A stretch of 64,000 nucleotides of DNA, from contig VWZS01009934.1 of assembly GCA_013397075.1 (NCBI GenBank), forward strand, positions 3,500,305-3,564,304, written 5' to 3'. The notes under the pieces are model-generated. The model searched no databases and was not told the DNA's origin. It saw only the letters and a program-made list of their open reading frames with translations. A program made the position numbers and the translations under genes. This document shows positions 38,463 through 51,650 of the stretch, piece by piece (position 1 is the first letter of the stretch; the number at the start of each line of letters is the position of its first letter). Source of the stretch: Rhabdornis inornatus. Its lineage: Eukaryota > Chordata > Aves > Passeriformes > Rhabdornithidae.

Positions 38463-39402
38463 TCGTAATGAGTAAAACATTTCTAGGTTAAGTCCACAAC
38501 TTAGGAAATGAGACACAATAAAGTTTAAACAAAAAACTGCTGAAATACTACTAATTTTAAATATTTTGGCTTCTTATCAAATCAGAGGTCTTCAGGTTTG
38601 ATTTTAAGGTATTTTAATCACAAGAAGTGTTATCTGAGGTTCTAGACGCTTAATACTGCCAAATGCAATTTATAAGTTTGTAATTACATATCACGGGCCT
38701 AAAAGAATGTATGAGAAGAAAAAGAGAACTCTTTTTTAATTCTATAACTGCCCAGGCAGGGCAAGGTGGTGTTTTTAGGGAGGAAAATCAGCCATTTAAA
38801 GTTACAAACATAATGTGTTGTTGACTGGGCTGCAACTGTGTTTCTTAAACAGATTCCCATGATGCTGGTTAAAATAACCAGGTATCAAAAATATCTGATA
38901 TCATGGATGGGCACATGAACTTTTATTTATGCACAAAAATATCCCAGCTGCTAAGCATTAATACCACAGATGGTGATTTTCATTACATCACTCTTTTCAC
39001 AAAGGATGAACATATTCTGTGTTTATACAACTGCACAGAGAGAAATAGATGATTGGTTTTGCTTGTTGAAACTTCTACAGTGAATAATTATAATCACATA
39101 AACAGCTGTCCCATCCAACATATGCTCATTTTCATAATGCCACTGCAGACAATACTGATCAGCACCAGCAAGAATTCAAACTTAGAGGCAGAATAAAACT
39201 CTACCACTTCAAGTTTTGACACAAATTAATAACATACCTTGAAAACTGCATGTAAAAGTTGTGTCTCTTCCAAATCTAAGTGATTAGGTTTGAAATGGCT
39301 TATGTAAGTTCAAGGCAAGTAGGCAGATAGGCAGCTCATAACCACAGATTTGTGTTCATACTTCCTCCCATTTATCAAAGTCACTATCAATTATCTTTGA
39401 AA
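38463..39402. other. No gene recognised
   Basis: Unique sequence between two CR1 copies. No repeat family or convincing open frame. Confidence 0.6.
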
Positions 39403-40122
39403 GGTCATGGCAACTTGGGGAACGCTCCTGAGAGCTAGCAGAAAGCAACCATTACTGCTCTCTTGAAGAAAGGCAGGCAGCAGAATGGGAGGAACTATAG
39501 AACTGGCCAGTCACACCTCAGTGCCCAGAAAGGTGATGGACCAAGTAATCCTATAAAAAATTTTGAAATATGCTATGAACAAGAAGAAAATTGAGACAAG
39601 TCATCATGGATTTAGAGACTACTCAGCCCTCGGTGAGCCTGCATCTGGAGGGCTGGGTCCAGTTCTGGGCTCCCTGGCACAAGAGAGAGATGGGAGTCAG
39701 TCCAGAAAAGTGTTGTGAAGATGGTTAAAGGACATGGCGGATCTGACATACAAGAAGGGACTCGAGATTGTTTAGCCTGGAGAGCACAGGTAAGGAGTAG
39801 GACTCAGGGGTAATCTCATCAATGCATATAAATATCTGATGTGAGACAATAAAGAAGACAGAGCCAGATTCTGCTCCTTGAGGCCCAAAAACAGGACATG
39901 AGGCAATGGCCACAAATGGAAATCCACAAAATTAAATTTAAATATAGCAGAACCTTTATTACTGCAAGAGTGGTTGATGGCTGAAACAAGTTACCTAGAA
40001 AGGTTGTGGAGTCTCCATTCTCTGTATAATCAAAGCCAAACTGGAGAAGGCTCCCAGCAACCTGCTCTAATTGAAGCATCAATGTTGAACTAGACGTTTT
40101 TCTTCTATCCCCTATAATTCTT
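39403..40122 (+). mobile_element. CR1 LINE copy with internal deletion
   Basis: The left part (39403-39614) follows the pre-reverse-transcriptase and early RT region ('...ttgaagaaaggcagg...', 'aaggtgatgga...', ending at 'catcatggattta', which codes the 'HGF' motif). The right part starts abruptly at about 39618 with 'ctactcagccctcggtgagcctgcatctggag', the C-terminal ORF2 region, and runs through 'gtttagcctggag' to the 3' UTR and a tail near 'cctataattctt'. The core RT palm motifs (A, B, C) that should lie between are missing, roughly 700 bases by comparison with the longer copy at 1425. There is no intact frame. Strongly diverged, so old. Confidence 0.85.
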
Positions 40123-43100
40123 CTTTACCAGGAAAAAGTTAGAAGAAAATTAGTATTTCATTATTTCTAGGTACCCCTTCTAGTCATAGTAATGAAGCAC
40201 TAGTGTTGGGTGCATAGCTGTCAACTCTGTGCTCTTTATACACCTTACATCATGAGGTCTGCTTTCCACATTTGTTTAGTAACAGAGGGCTATGCAGATT
40301 ATTACTTGGCTCAGAAAGATAAAATCATGAGTAGAAAACAAGAGAACTCATGCAAAAGGAAAAATATGAAGGCCAGTGACAAAACTTCTCTCCCTAATCT
40401 CATCAGTGCATGGCCATGTCTCCCACTCAGCTCAGATAAAAGGTCACAGAGGGAAAAATCTCTAATTTTTTTCTAGAAATTAGACTTTAACCAGAACACC
40501 TGATTCCACAAAACAAGGATCTATCTGTGCCCTTTTTTCTGTAATACAAAGTATTCCAGGTCTGCAAGGGCACAAAAGTGAAGCTCTGGAATAGAGCTTC
40601 CTATCCTGAAAGTGTCTCAAAGCATTTTATTCTTCTCCACATAACAGCTGCTTTTCAGAAACCATTAAAATCTCATGTAATTTCACCTTTTCTCTAATAC
40701 ATACCACTCAAAGGAAACAAATTCCTCATTATTTCTCTCACAAAATTACAGAAGCAGAGAACAGAACTAAATAAAATGGAGACCCACTACCCATGTGCAA
40801 TGGCTGTTTCCTTCAAAAATTTCTCCATACCCTATCTGCTTCAGGGAAGGAAGGGGTGCAACGTCTCTTCTCCTCAGAAGTCATGGCATAATGTAAAACA
40901 AATGGAATGGAATAATTGGGTTTTGGTACCATTCATTTACTGCAGACAAATGAATTCACCACGCATCATCTTATGCAGCCACTAAGGAAAATAATTCACT
41001 GTCAGGACAGTGTCTCTAAAAGTCTCTGACGTTTCTCTCAAACTCTAGTCATCACAGCCTGGATTTATTAACTTGCAGAAGATTGTTTAAAACTGAGCTC
41101 TTCTGGTACTTAAGAAGTGGGAGGTTGAGTAGGATAAGAACAATAGGACTCTCATTTATGTGATTTAATTAAGCTCGATGGAAGCTCCTGATTAGAATAT
41201 GTGTGGGCAGTGGTTTCTTCCCTATTTAAAATGTTATTAGAGGGAATCCAGTAAGTGTTTCATTATTGTTAAGTGCAATCAGAGAAGTTGTTTTCTACCA
41301 ATTAAATGCTGCTAAATAAACAGTTAAAAGCAGTTGGCAGTGTAATGCTTTGCAGCTGGTGGATTTCTTCTCAGAAACTTCTCAGTGGATGTGTTCCTCT
41401 ATGCACGCATATAAAACAAGAGAAATTTGAGGAAAGCACCTTAAAAGCCAGAATGGTACAGCTATTCATTGTCAAGATAATACTAATGAGGTAAGAATAA
41501 CAGCTTTTTGTGTAGTGGAAAACAGGATAAATGGCCTTGCATCTTTCTCCTGCACACTTAGCCTGAGCTGCTGCATGATAGCTTGCATGTAGCCTGTGAA
41601 AGCCCCACTGAAGGGGGCTTCTGTGCACATATACAAATGTATCAGGACTCTTTACTGCAAGAACATCTTAGCTCAATATATTTTTAAAATGGAAGCCTGA
41701 AATACAGACCTGTACAATAAATTGTTACCACTTGTCTCACGAATAAAATCCAGAAGAGCTGGGATTAGGTAACCTTCCCCTACACATCACTTCTCACACT
41801 AAGCCTTGTGCAGCTCCACAGCTTTGGGAACAGCTGGGAAAAGGCTCACTGAGAGCTATTCTACAGGCACTATTCCCATGGCAAAGGGCTGTACCTGCTT
41901 AGAAGGACCTTAATTGCAGAGGTGAATTTAGGATGACAAAACCACACTTTCATAAAAAGGGAAAGTTACAACTTCTATGTACACAGCAGAGGGAAGAGAT
42001 AGAAAGTGATCTTCCTAAAGTCCCTAACAGCTAGGTAAGTGTTTGTGATGGGTTTTGTGATCTGTAGCAAAACAAGCACCTTTAGGGCACTTCCATTCCT
42101 AATTAGGCATCATTGTGCTTATACAAAATTTAAAAAATAACTTAAATTGGAGGTGAGTCTTGTTGCTGTCTAAAAGCCAACAGAAAGCCTTTAAAACAAA
42201 CAGCAGTCAGAGCATAAATAAGACGTGGATTTTACTCTTGACCCGTGCCCATCCCATTTCACCAGCAGAACATCTGTGAAGCATTTCAGATGTGAATGTT
42301 TCTTGTTCTACTCCTAAAATGAGAGGTGAGGGAAACAAGAGAATAGATTCTGATTTGCAACTCTGCCTTTTTTCCTTCTCCAAAATCCCTTTTGTTTTAT
42401 TACCGCTGTATGCTTTGCCTGGCAACCCCAAAGTACACTTGTTTCCCACTAATATTTGCCATTTTTTTTCTCCTTGTTTCCCTCACAGTTTGGTGTGGTT
42501 TCTTGCATAAGCATGGCATTCTAAGCACGGAGTTATATTTAACACTCCTCTCATTTCATTGTTTGCATGTCAAGTCTAACAATGGAAAACCACATTAAAC
42601 ACAGACATATTTGCTCTTTAAAGGCATTTTCAGCCAAGGCTCACAAGATGGAGTCACAACTGTCTCCTCAGTAATATAAGAATGTGTAATCTTTGCCAGG
42701 CAGCATGGTACTTTGATACTCCTCTACTTACCTGAGTTACTGAAAATAAGTGATCTCATCCTATCTAAAATGGTCTCAGATCCCTTTTTCTTCATCTACA
42801 AGTAAAGTGGGGCCCTCTCTGCCATGATGTGCTTTCATAAATTAAGGAAATAAGCAGTCTCAAAGGTTTATCTCAGAGGATATAACCTCTGCATTCACTT
42901 ACAAGAAGTGTTACTCTTCCATGGTTACTCTTACAGGTAGACAGTGAGAACACCCAGTTTGAGCCATCTTTCTCCCTGCCATTTTAGATTGTTGTCTACA
43001 GAAATTTTAACACTGAGATAAAAGTAAGAATCTCCTCGGAGTCTCATGAAGCATCAGGAGATAAAATACAGGGGAAACCAAAAGGGGAGTAGCAGACACA

Positions 43101-46100
43101 AATATCCCTGCACAGTTATCAGAAGACAGAAGTATGAGAAACTCCTAAATCATGCAGATGACATTGCAGCCCAGAGACAGGAAAGTCAGTCGTGGTTGTA
43201 GGCCTGTGAAAGACTGAGTATCAGTGCTCTCCCCTGCCAGTTTCAACTCACGAGCTGGAACTGAAAAGTTACTGATGTGGGAGCTGTCACAGAGAAGCGA
43301 CAGGCTTACTACTAAGCAACTGGACAATCCAAAAAAAAAAAAATCCACAATATACACAATGCAACATTTCTTTTTCTGATTCTCACTCTAGGTGTTTATT
43401 TTGGTGCTGACTGAGAAGCTGTCCACTTTCTGTGGAGTCAGCAACCCATGGAACAGCTCACCTGACGTGTGTGGGGCTGTGCGGAGCTGCTCAGATTCCT
43501 TGGCTGCAGGACAAACTCACTCAGCTGACAGAAACAAGGGAGCCTGCAGGTAGCTCCTACTTGGTACCACCAATCATCCTGCCTGAGAGGTCCTGCCATA
43601 TATGAAAGTGTGGCAAGAAGTTCTCATGATAACATCCCTTAGGAATACAGCTGTTTTCTTTTAAAGAAATTATGGATTACCTTGAAGAACCAAAAGAGAG
43701 AGGTTCTCCTCATAAACAGGGTTGGGTCTGCTCTGTGCAATGCACCAGGGGAAGAGGCCTCTGGACTCCAACTGATGCTGTATGGATGTTGAGTACTCAG
43801 CATCTGAAAGAATGCAAGATTTATTTGTTATCTATATTCATGTTCTTACTCTGTCTCCTTAAAAGGAGTTATTAAGACTTTTTTTGTTGAGACTTTCTTA
43901 TTGAGATCCAGAAAGAAACCTGCACTGTCTCTCTTTCACCCCAATGCCCCTAAATTCCCCAAGCCCATGCAGAACAGATTTGGAGGCCTGTAGGTCCAAC
44001 CAACAGGTGAATACATAAAATTACAGCTTCTAAGAGGGACGGTCACTCTACATGTATATTCTGTCTTTTCATATATGGAATATGGTCTTTAATCCCCAGT
44101 TTGCAATTTGTGCAAGACCTCAATGACAATTCCTGGATTTTGATGTAACAGCTAAGCCTGAAAAAAAATTGGAGACACAACAGAGATTAGTGAGGTTAGA
44201 TGAGAATCAATGTGAAGGCCAGGAACAGGTAAATGGGTCATTAGTAGAAGAGAGGTGATGCATAGGCATGAAGAGAAATTTGCATCACTTGAGAAGAAAA
44301 ATCTGCTTTGAGAAGTAAGAAAGGTATTACAGTAGAATCAGTCTTGATTATGCTGAAGGATTGAAGAATTGCTATTACTACACAAAACTTCCTTCCTGGA
44401 GAGTTAGTTTTCAGGAGCTCAGAGCATGAGTACATGCCATAAATTTAATCAATACAGTTTAAGAATTTAAGAATCTGATAGAACTCTCTAATGTAGAACA
44501 AGCTCTGCTCATAATGCTGTTGAGCCCCTCTGCATTTTAGTTGGGCCTCATTTGTATAGTGCTAAAAAAATCAGTGTTTTAAGTACAATGAATACTGTTA
44601 GGAAGTTGGGAATAATATAAAAACTACATAACAGTAGATTGCTCATAGTGCATTATCTTACTCTCAGTAGGACTATAGAACTACTAAACTGGACCATATT
44701 CATGGCCTGCTCCAGTACTGCCCTCCAGCTATGACCAGGACCAGACATCTGAGAGAAAGAAGTAATCAACTCCATAGGACACAATACTGTAAGATCATCC
44801 TCTGACCCAAATTTCTTCCTGACTCTGTGCCGTTACCTACGGCCTGGCCTACACCTTTAACCTATTACTATTGTTAGAGACACTGTTAATCTGTGGGGCT
44901 GGAGATGCCACACAAGGCATGTCCAGAAGAGCTGCCCCAGTGGAGGAACAGTTCCTTGGATTAAGAGCAGGCCAACAGAGGGTTGCCGTGAACAACCTGC
45001 TGCCAACTTCAACCCAGTGCCCTGAGCACAACTCATTTAGCACTTTCCATTTCACAGCAAGAACTGTTCATCAGAGCCTGAGCCCAAACCACACAGTCTA
45101 AAACACTACCATGCTAAGTATTGTTTCACAGCATGACATCTGAACCTCTCTTCCAAGATATTTCACGCTCAATGTTCCATGACCAAGGATTTCTCCACAG
45201 GAGCCTTCTTCATGGGGTCAGAAAAATATTCAACTATTCAACTCAAGCTTTTTGTGGACATAAGTTTCTCTCCTTTCATAGATCTGATTTTTTTTTTTTT
45301 TTTAAGAGAGAGACTTAAAAGAAATCCTTGATTTCATCCTATTACAGCTAGGTTGTTGGCCTACACATGCTTTCTCTGGCCATGCTTCTAGCTCAACTGA
45401 GCTCTTCCAGCAGGTGACCATGTTGAATTAGTTGCTTTATCCCAAATTCAACTATACTGGTTAATTGAGTTCACCAGCTTTCATTATTCGTTCTTTTTTC
45501 TGTGGTGGAGTCACAGATTCGTGTTAAGTTTTTTGTTCTCAATGTCTTTTTTTTTTTTGCATTAGCTAATGGATAATAGCTACAAGTTTCCTTTTATATG
45601 CACAAGATGTCTGTGTATTGCAAATATTAATAAGTGAAACAGGTTCAGTGGGATAGAAAAAAGGAAAGGAAGTGGGATAGAAAATGACTGATATTTTTCA
45701 GGCTCCAGGGAGAGGCTAAGCCAAAGCAGAGTAATTGTTGCCTGCTTGTCTCACAAACTGTGCTACAAAAGTGTATACACTGATAAAATACCATTTATTC
45801 TAGTCCTATTCAAAATCACACCACACTATGAACAATTATGATAAGAATAAAATGTGAGACAAATAACTTCCATTAAAATACCAAATGGAACAGGAATAAT
45901 TTTGCAAAAGAAAAATTAATCCACTGTATTAACACAAACATTTACCTATTTCCAAGTGAAAGATTTACTGTGAATGGAGTAAGGAAGGGCAAAGGGCAGT
46001 ATTGAGACTGGGAAGCAACATAATTGCCTACTATTTCTAGATCTGCTGCTGATTTCTAGAATGTCTTTGGATAAGCCAGTTAAAGTGCAGAGCTTTTTAG

Positions 46101-48849
46101 CTGACATAGCAACTCCTTCCTTGTTCTTCCTTCCCTGTCTCCCACTTATCTTGAGCCATGTTCATGACTGGAGCACTCTTGAATTTCCCACTGCCTGACA
46201 TCCCTAGAATTTAAAGAGATCTGCAAAAAATTATAACCTATTTTGATGAAAAAGTAAGAATCAGATTTACACCTCCTTTCCTTCATACAGATTTGAAACA
46301 AATATCAAGCTTCTCACTTTCAAGATGTGACATGCCATTATGTGCACCATAGTGCAGAATGAAGAGTGAGAACAACACGTCTTGGTAAGCTGTTTTGCCA
46401 GGAGAAATGTACACTAGTTAGAGCTGCAAACACAATTTAAAACACCGTTTTTAAAAATAGTCTTTACATATTAAAGTACTTTAAATTTCTGGAGCTGTAA
46501 AGCTAAATGGATTTTTGCTGCCATGCACACTGTCCAGTCTTATTGTCTTTGCATAAAAAAACAGAATAAAAAGCCCCTTTATTCATAATCATCCTCCAGC
46601 CAGGCCTTGCAAATGAATTTCACTCTCCATCTGATGGAAAGAGGACAAAAAGAGGACTCACATTTTATGAACAGGTAAATTTCTGCATTTACAGGCATTT
46701 CACTACCACTGCCATCAACTTCCCCTCAGCTCTGCATGCAGGACAGTTTTAATTCCCACAGGCGAACCTTTAGCTCAGACACATCACTGGTTTATGTCAG
46801 ACAGTCAGGGTGACAGTCACCCTCATCCATTTCACATTCTATGCAAATACATACATAGCATTAACAATATGGTAAAGCAACTTTTCTTGGCTAACATGCT
46901 CCTTCCTGGTTTACTCTGTTAGGTTATTCTCCTGATCACTCCTCTCCTCCTCATTACTCAAGTCCATCAGTCTTTCACTCACATCAAGTTCAGCCACTTA
47001 AAACATCATCAATAACACTGTGGTAAAAAGCTCATTTACTTTCTTCTGAGAAATCGCCCAAGTGTTTTATATGTAGAATAATTGTTATACTATTTATAAA
47101 AAACAGCTTGTAGATAAAAGGAAGTGTTGTACCCAACTATGCTATAATTTTAAAATTTTACTTTGAGAAAATAAAGCATGTGATATTATTTTTATTCAAA
47201 CAATGAAATTTGAAGCATTTTTTAAATATGCCATTTAGACAATTGTTATATATTCTGAGATATTCAGCATTCAGATCAGAACACCTGGTTTCCTAATACA
47301 TGCAAAAATACAAAATGCACTTGCTTCTATTGCTTCAAAGTAATAAAATGGTTTATAGGAACAATGCAAAGCAAATGAAACCTTTTTAAAAATACTTCTA
47401 TTTCCTTGATGTTTCTAAGAAACGCATTTAAGAAATATTGCTTATTCTGTAACAAAAACTGCGTTTAGCATAAAAAAATAAAATAATGAGAACAAATTAC
47501 CACAGAGTAAGCAATTTGTTCAAATTGCTAGATTATAAATCTAACTAAGCAAGAGACAAATAATTTGTAACCTCTGCATTCTCTTCGAAGTTGTAGTGCT
47601 TTGTATGACAGCTATACTTGAATGCTTGCAGGTTTTGGTGTTTAAAATAATCATTAACACAAAAATAAATATTTACCAGGTCAGTTTAGATATTAAAAAA
47701 ATCCATTCTAACAAGTTATATTTTTTAATACAAGCAAAAAATCAAGGTATACCACAAATTATTCAAATCAAGACATTATAAACTTCATCTAATCCATCAG
47801 TCAAATTAAATCCTATTATTTACCCTGTTTGTCAATATAAGTTCAGTAACAGAAGTCGAATGCAAATTTTTTAATTTCTACTGTTAAGGCATCTAGAGGA
47901 CATGCTATCCTTAAATATTGTGGAGAACTAAAAAGCTACTCAGAGTGCATGATGGCCAGCCACTCACTGTTTATAAGCAAAGAGCATTGCCTTGACCTTC
48001 CTATAAAGCTCACACCAAAAAAATCTGTCAAAATAAATACAGAAATTCAACAGGTGATTTTTTCAATGTCTTCCATCATGTTTTACTACTAAATGTGAAG
48101 CATTTTCAAATGCCAGAGTTAGTTTTATGATACACAACAGTCATGTACTAAGCTACTCCTGGCATTTAGGAAATAAAATTTTAGAGATACATTGGTAGAT
48201 GGTGCTACGTACAGACAAAGCAATTGAAATTTATTGGAAAACCATTTAGTCTGTTACAAAAAGGGGCCCTAGTTAAAATGCTTTGATGGCTCCCAGGTAC
48301 TCTAAGATCTGTGGTGTTCATTTGCCATATGGAGTTATACCATTGTAAAAAGAGCTTATGGGGACACTGCACACACTTGTGTGAAGCTGTCTGATGGACT
48401 GGGATGCTTTCCACTATCCCCTGAGTAGTTGCTAAGTGCTTGCTTCCATATACACAGCCAACATACTCAGCCTTCATCCAGTGCCAATGCATTTTTCACC
48501 CTGGGGACTCACAGCACTGCGCATTCCTCTGCTTCCTCAGGTCAAAACACTGAAAAAGCACTGGAAAAAGAGTGGTTTGACCTTTCAACCTTTCCAGCCT
48601 GCAGAAGAGCCAAGCACGTAAGATCTACTCTTGCTCTTAGTGAGCACAGAAAAGGAGAACAGCATCTCAATATCTGCCTGTCCATAATGCTGAAACTCAT
48701 TTTCTCTACCGCTTTGAGATTCACAGTGATAAATGCTAATGAATCCTGCAAATTCAAACAATACAAGGAAAGGATACAGGATGTCTTCATTTGAAGTAGC
48801 TTTACTACAAGCATTGGTTGCATTCAAAGAGGAGTAGGCAATGATACAC
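40123..48849. other. No gene recognised; low-complexity tracts only
   Basis: 8.7 kb of AT-rich unique sequence. Homopolymer tracts are an A13 at 43331-43343, a T16 at 45288-45303 and a T12 at 45547-45558. The stretch at about 46440-46640 looks conserved in texture, but I cannot test this. Open frames are at most 121 codons and random-looking. Confidence 0.55.
45288..45303. repeat. Poly-T tract (16 T)
   Basis: Homopolymer seen directly; likely polymorphic in length. No element is recognisable next to it. Confidence 0.9.
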
Positions 48850-49422
48850 AGTTCCAGTAGAGACCAGTAACAAGTGGCATCCTTCAAGAGTCCATGCTGG
48901 CACCAGTAACAACGATGGCAATAATTAACATCACTGTCAGGAACATGGACAGTGGGACTGAGTGCATCCTCAACCAGTTTGCAAGACAGCACCAAGAGGA
49001 GTGGTGCAGGGAAGTGGTGCAGCTGAGAGAGCTGGGTGTTCATCCTGGAGAAGAGAAGGCTCCAGGGAGATTGCTATAAAGCAGCCTTCCAGTACCTAAA
49101 GGGAGCCTACAAGAAAGGCAGAGAAAGAGCTTTTGCATGGGCAGATAATGATAGAACCAAGGGTAATGTCTTTAAACTGAAAAAGGGTAGATTTAGATTA
49201 GATGCAAGGAAGAAATTCTTCCCTATGATAATAGGCTGAATAGGCTACAGAATAGGCTGCCCAGGGAAGTTGTCCATATCCCATCTCCGAAAATTTTTAA
49301 GACCAGGTTGGATGGGCTCCTGAGCATCCTTGTCTAGTGGAAGATGTCCCAGCCCACGGCAGAGGGGGTTTGGAACTCAATGATCTTTAAGGTTTCTTTC
49401 AACCCAAACCATTCTATGCTAT
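48850..49422 (+). mobile_element. CR1 LINE copy with internal deletion
   Basis: It begins at the motif B neighbourhood of the reverse transcriptase ('ccagtaacaagtggcatccttcaagagtcc', about 48863-48893), with 'aacatggacagtgggactgagtgcatcctcaaccagtttgcaag' (to 48985) covering the 'DMDSG' region and the start of motif C. It then jumps near 49000-49022 to 'ctgagagagctgggtgttcatcctggagaagag' and continues through the C-terminal ORF2 ('ttaaactgaaaaagggtagatttagattagat', about 49172-49203) to the 3' UTR and a tail 'accattctatgct' (49407-49420). The missing segment is several hundred bases. The junction carries 'agtggtgcag' twice (49000-49009 and 49013-49022). Confidence 0.9.
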
Positions 49423-51617
49423 TTTACAAGCTGTCAAGAGTGATCTTTCAGAAACATTTCCTGTATTTTCAGCTAAGATTGCCCTAAATCCTCCAAGAAT
49501 ATTTTTCCCTGAACATCACACAATGGGCCAGATATTCAGGAATGAAATGTATATGTCTCTCATTTAAATCAGTTCATAGATCCTGCCCACTGAGCAGAAA
49601 AGAGCTAATCTATTCTTCTGCAGATTATGGGCCACAGAAGAACACAACCAAAGCAAAAAATATGTTGACCAATTGCTAAGGGGAGGAGAGAGACTATTTT
49701 TTCTTTCTGCTGTATGTACAAGGCAAAATGCAGCTCTAAATGCAAGTATTTTGGGTCTGTTTACATCATTTATAACTGCAACATAAATGAGACAAATACA
49801 AGGATAGTTAATAGCTTTCTTTCTTGCTATTCAAACCACCAGAGTGTATTTTGAGGGCACAGCTGAAATGAACAGAAACAGCACAGAATAACATAATCTG
49901 AGATGGCAGTTTGCCAGACAACTACCTTTTTGCCAGCTCTTCTTTAAGTAGGAAGCCCAAGACAAATGCCAGTAGCCAAAAAAAAGTAAACTTTGTTTAT
50001 AGTTCAACATAAACAGAAAAAAATTTAATACTTTAGGTGTCCCTGATAGAGAAAGAAGAAAACACTGATTAAAAAAAAAAGAATATCGTACTCTAATAAT
50101 TAATTCCAGATCTAGTCAACAATGGTTTCTAGACATTTTAAAATAAACATATTTTCTCTTGGTTTATATTAGACATTCTACTCAAAATCTATACTTAGAT
50201 ATCCCCAAATACCATGATAATATGTACCATAAATACAGGGAAAATAGATTGGCAGATGTGATTCTAACTACTGAATAGCTTCAGAACTCCACTAGCACAG
50301 ACTATGGTTCACAGGCAGTAGAATAACTCAGGATCTTCTCAAGAAAGTCTCTGCCTTAGCATGACAACAATGAATGTTAGAAAAATCTTCCACAATTTTG
50401 CTACAGTCATTTGTGAGCTGATCTGTAATTGGGGTTAGCCTAAAAAAAATAGGGATCATTATGTCAACAGCTTGCAAACTATTTCTCTAAAAGAGAAGTC
50501 TGAAAGGTAAAGTACTTTCCTCTGACAAGTACAGCAAGGAAATGTTCATATTCCAGTCTCATAAAGAAATTTGGACCAAAAAAAAAATTAGGCTGGAAAA
50601 GTTACAGACACTCCCTAAGGGATGGAGGAATTTCCTTCTCTAAGGACAGTGGAATACCAGTTTAGTCATCCAGTAATTGCAACAAATATGCATTTGGAAC
50701 ATATTCTTTTTTTTTTTCCAATTAGTCGTGGTCCACTAACCACATCACTCACCGGTTCTGTATGCTCTGCTGAAGAATCTCCTCCCTATTAACTCAGACC
50801 TAATGGCACATATGGCACCTGAGTGCTTCCAATAATTCCCAGAGAGCTACTACAAGCTTTATGGAAGGACATCCTGTCCAAGAGAAAACATTTTGTTCTT
50901 TCAAGCCAAAAGCTCCACCTTACTCCTTTCTGTGAGTGGTCTCTCTCCTTACTTCAGAACTTTCAGTTCTTCAGAGCTTTTTATCTCTTCTCATATTCAT
51001 GTCATACAGACACACATATTTCTTTTAATGTGAGAAAGTAACAGTACCTGAGCAAAAGAGTCAGGCTATCAATCCCTTACACATATTTTTTAATAAAGTG
51101 AAAACTTGGTAGCGAAGTATTTTTTTCCCAATTCTTTCCCTTCCCTCAGACTAAACAGGCTACCTTTGAGCAAGCCATTTACATCAGTACCTTGAAAAAT
51201 CAATTCTGCTCATCATCATTCTGCTGTCCCAATGCTGTGAGAAAATAGCATCAGTGGAGCAGAAAGCTGCCTTCCTGCATATGGGCTGTTACATCGTACA
51301 TTATTTGTCCAAGAAAGAAAAGGAAGAGGTCTTGGGAAAAAGTGTACTTCCCTTATATCCACTACACAACACATTGGCCTTCTAATACACATATGTTTTC
51401 AGGCAGGACACAGCACTGGGTTATGCATAGGAAGTGTAAATCTATTTAAAGGATAATGTTGATATATTTGCCTTTCATCATGGATCCAGAGCCACATTTA
51501 AGAAACATGATTCAGGCTGTCACCTAGAAAATAAATGTGTAGATTGGGTTCTCTGGTGTCTTTTCTTTGTACTCCCTCTTAATGTGCTTTATTAAATGAA
51601 ATGCTGAAGAGGTTTAA
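49423..51617. other. No gene recognised
   Basis: Unique AT-rich sequence with A-runs (about 50070 and 50580) and a T-run (about 50708). No repeat family, RNA gene or convincing frame. Confidence 0.6.
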
Positions 51618-51650
51618 CAAGAACTACTTCTTTTTGCTAAGTAGTTCTTG
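51618..51650. repeat. Perfect 12-bp inverted repeat (hairpin)
   Basis: 'caagaactactt' at 51618-51629 is the exact reverse complement of 51639-51650, with a 9-base loop rich in T. A hairpin this tight is uncommon but can occur by chance. There is no flanking precursor-like extended stem, so I do not call a microRNA. Confidence 0.85.

Noticed and set aside
48585..49043. 152-codon minus-strand open frame
   Set aside because: It opens at a non-ATG codon and its first part is antisense to a CR1 copy; its composition is random-looking.
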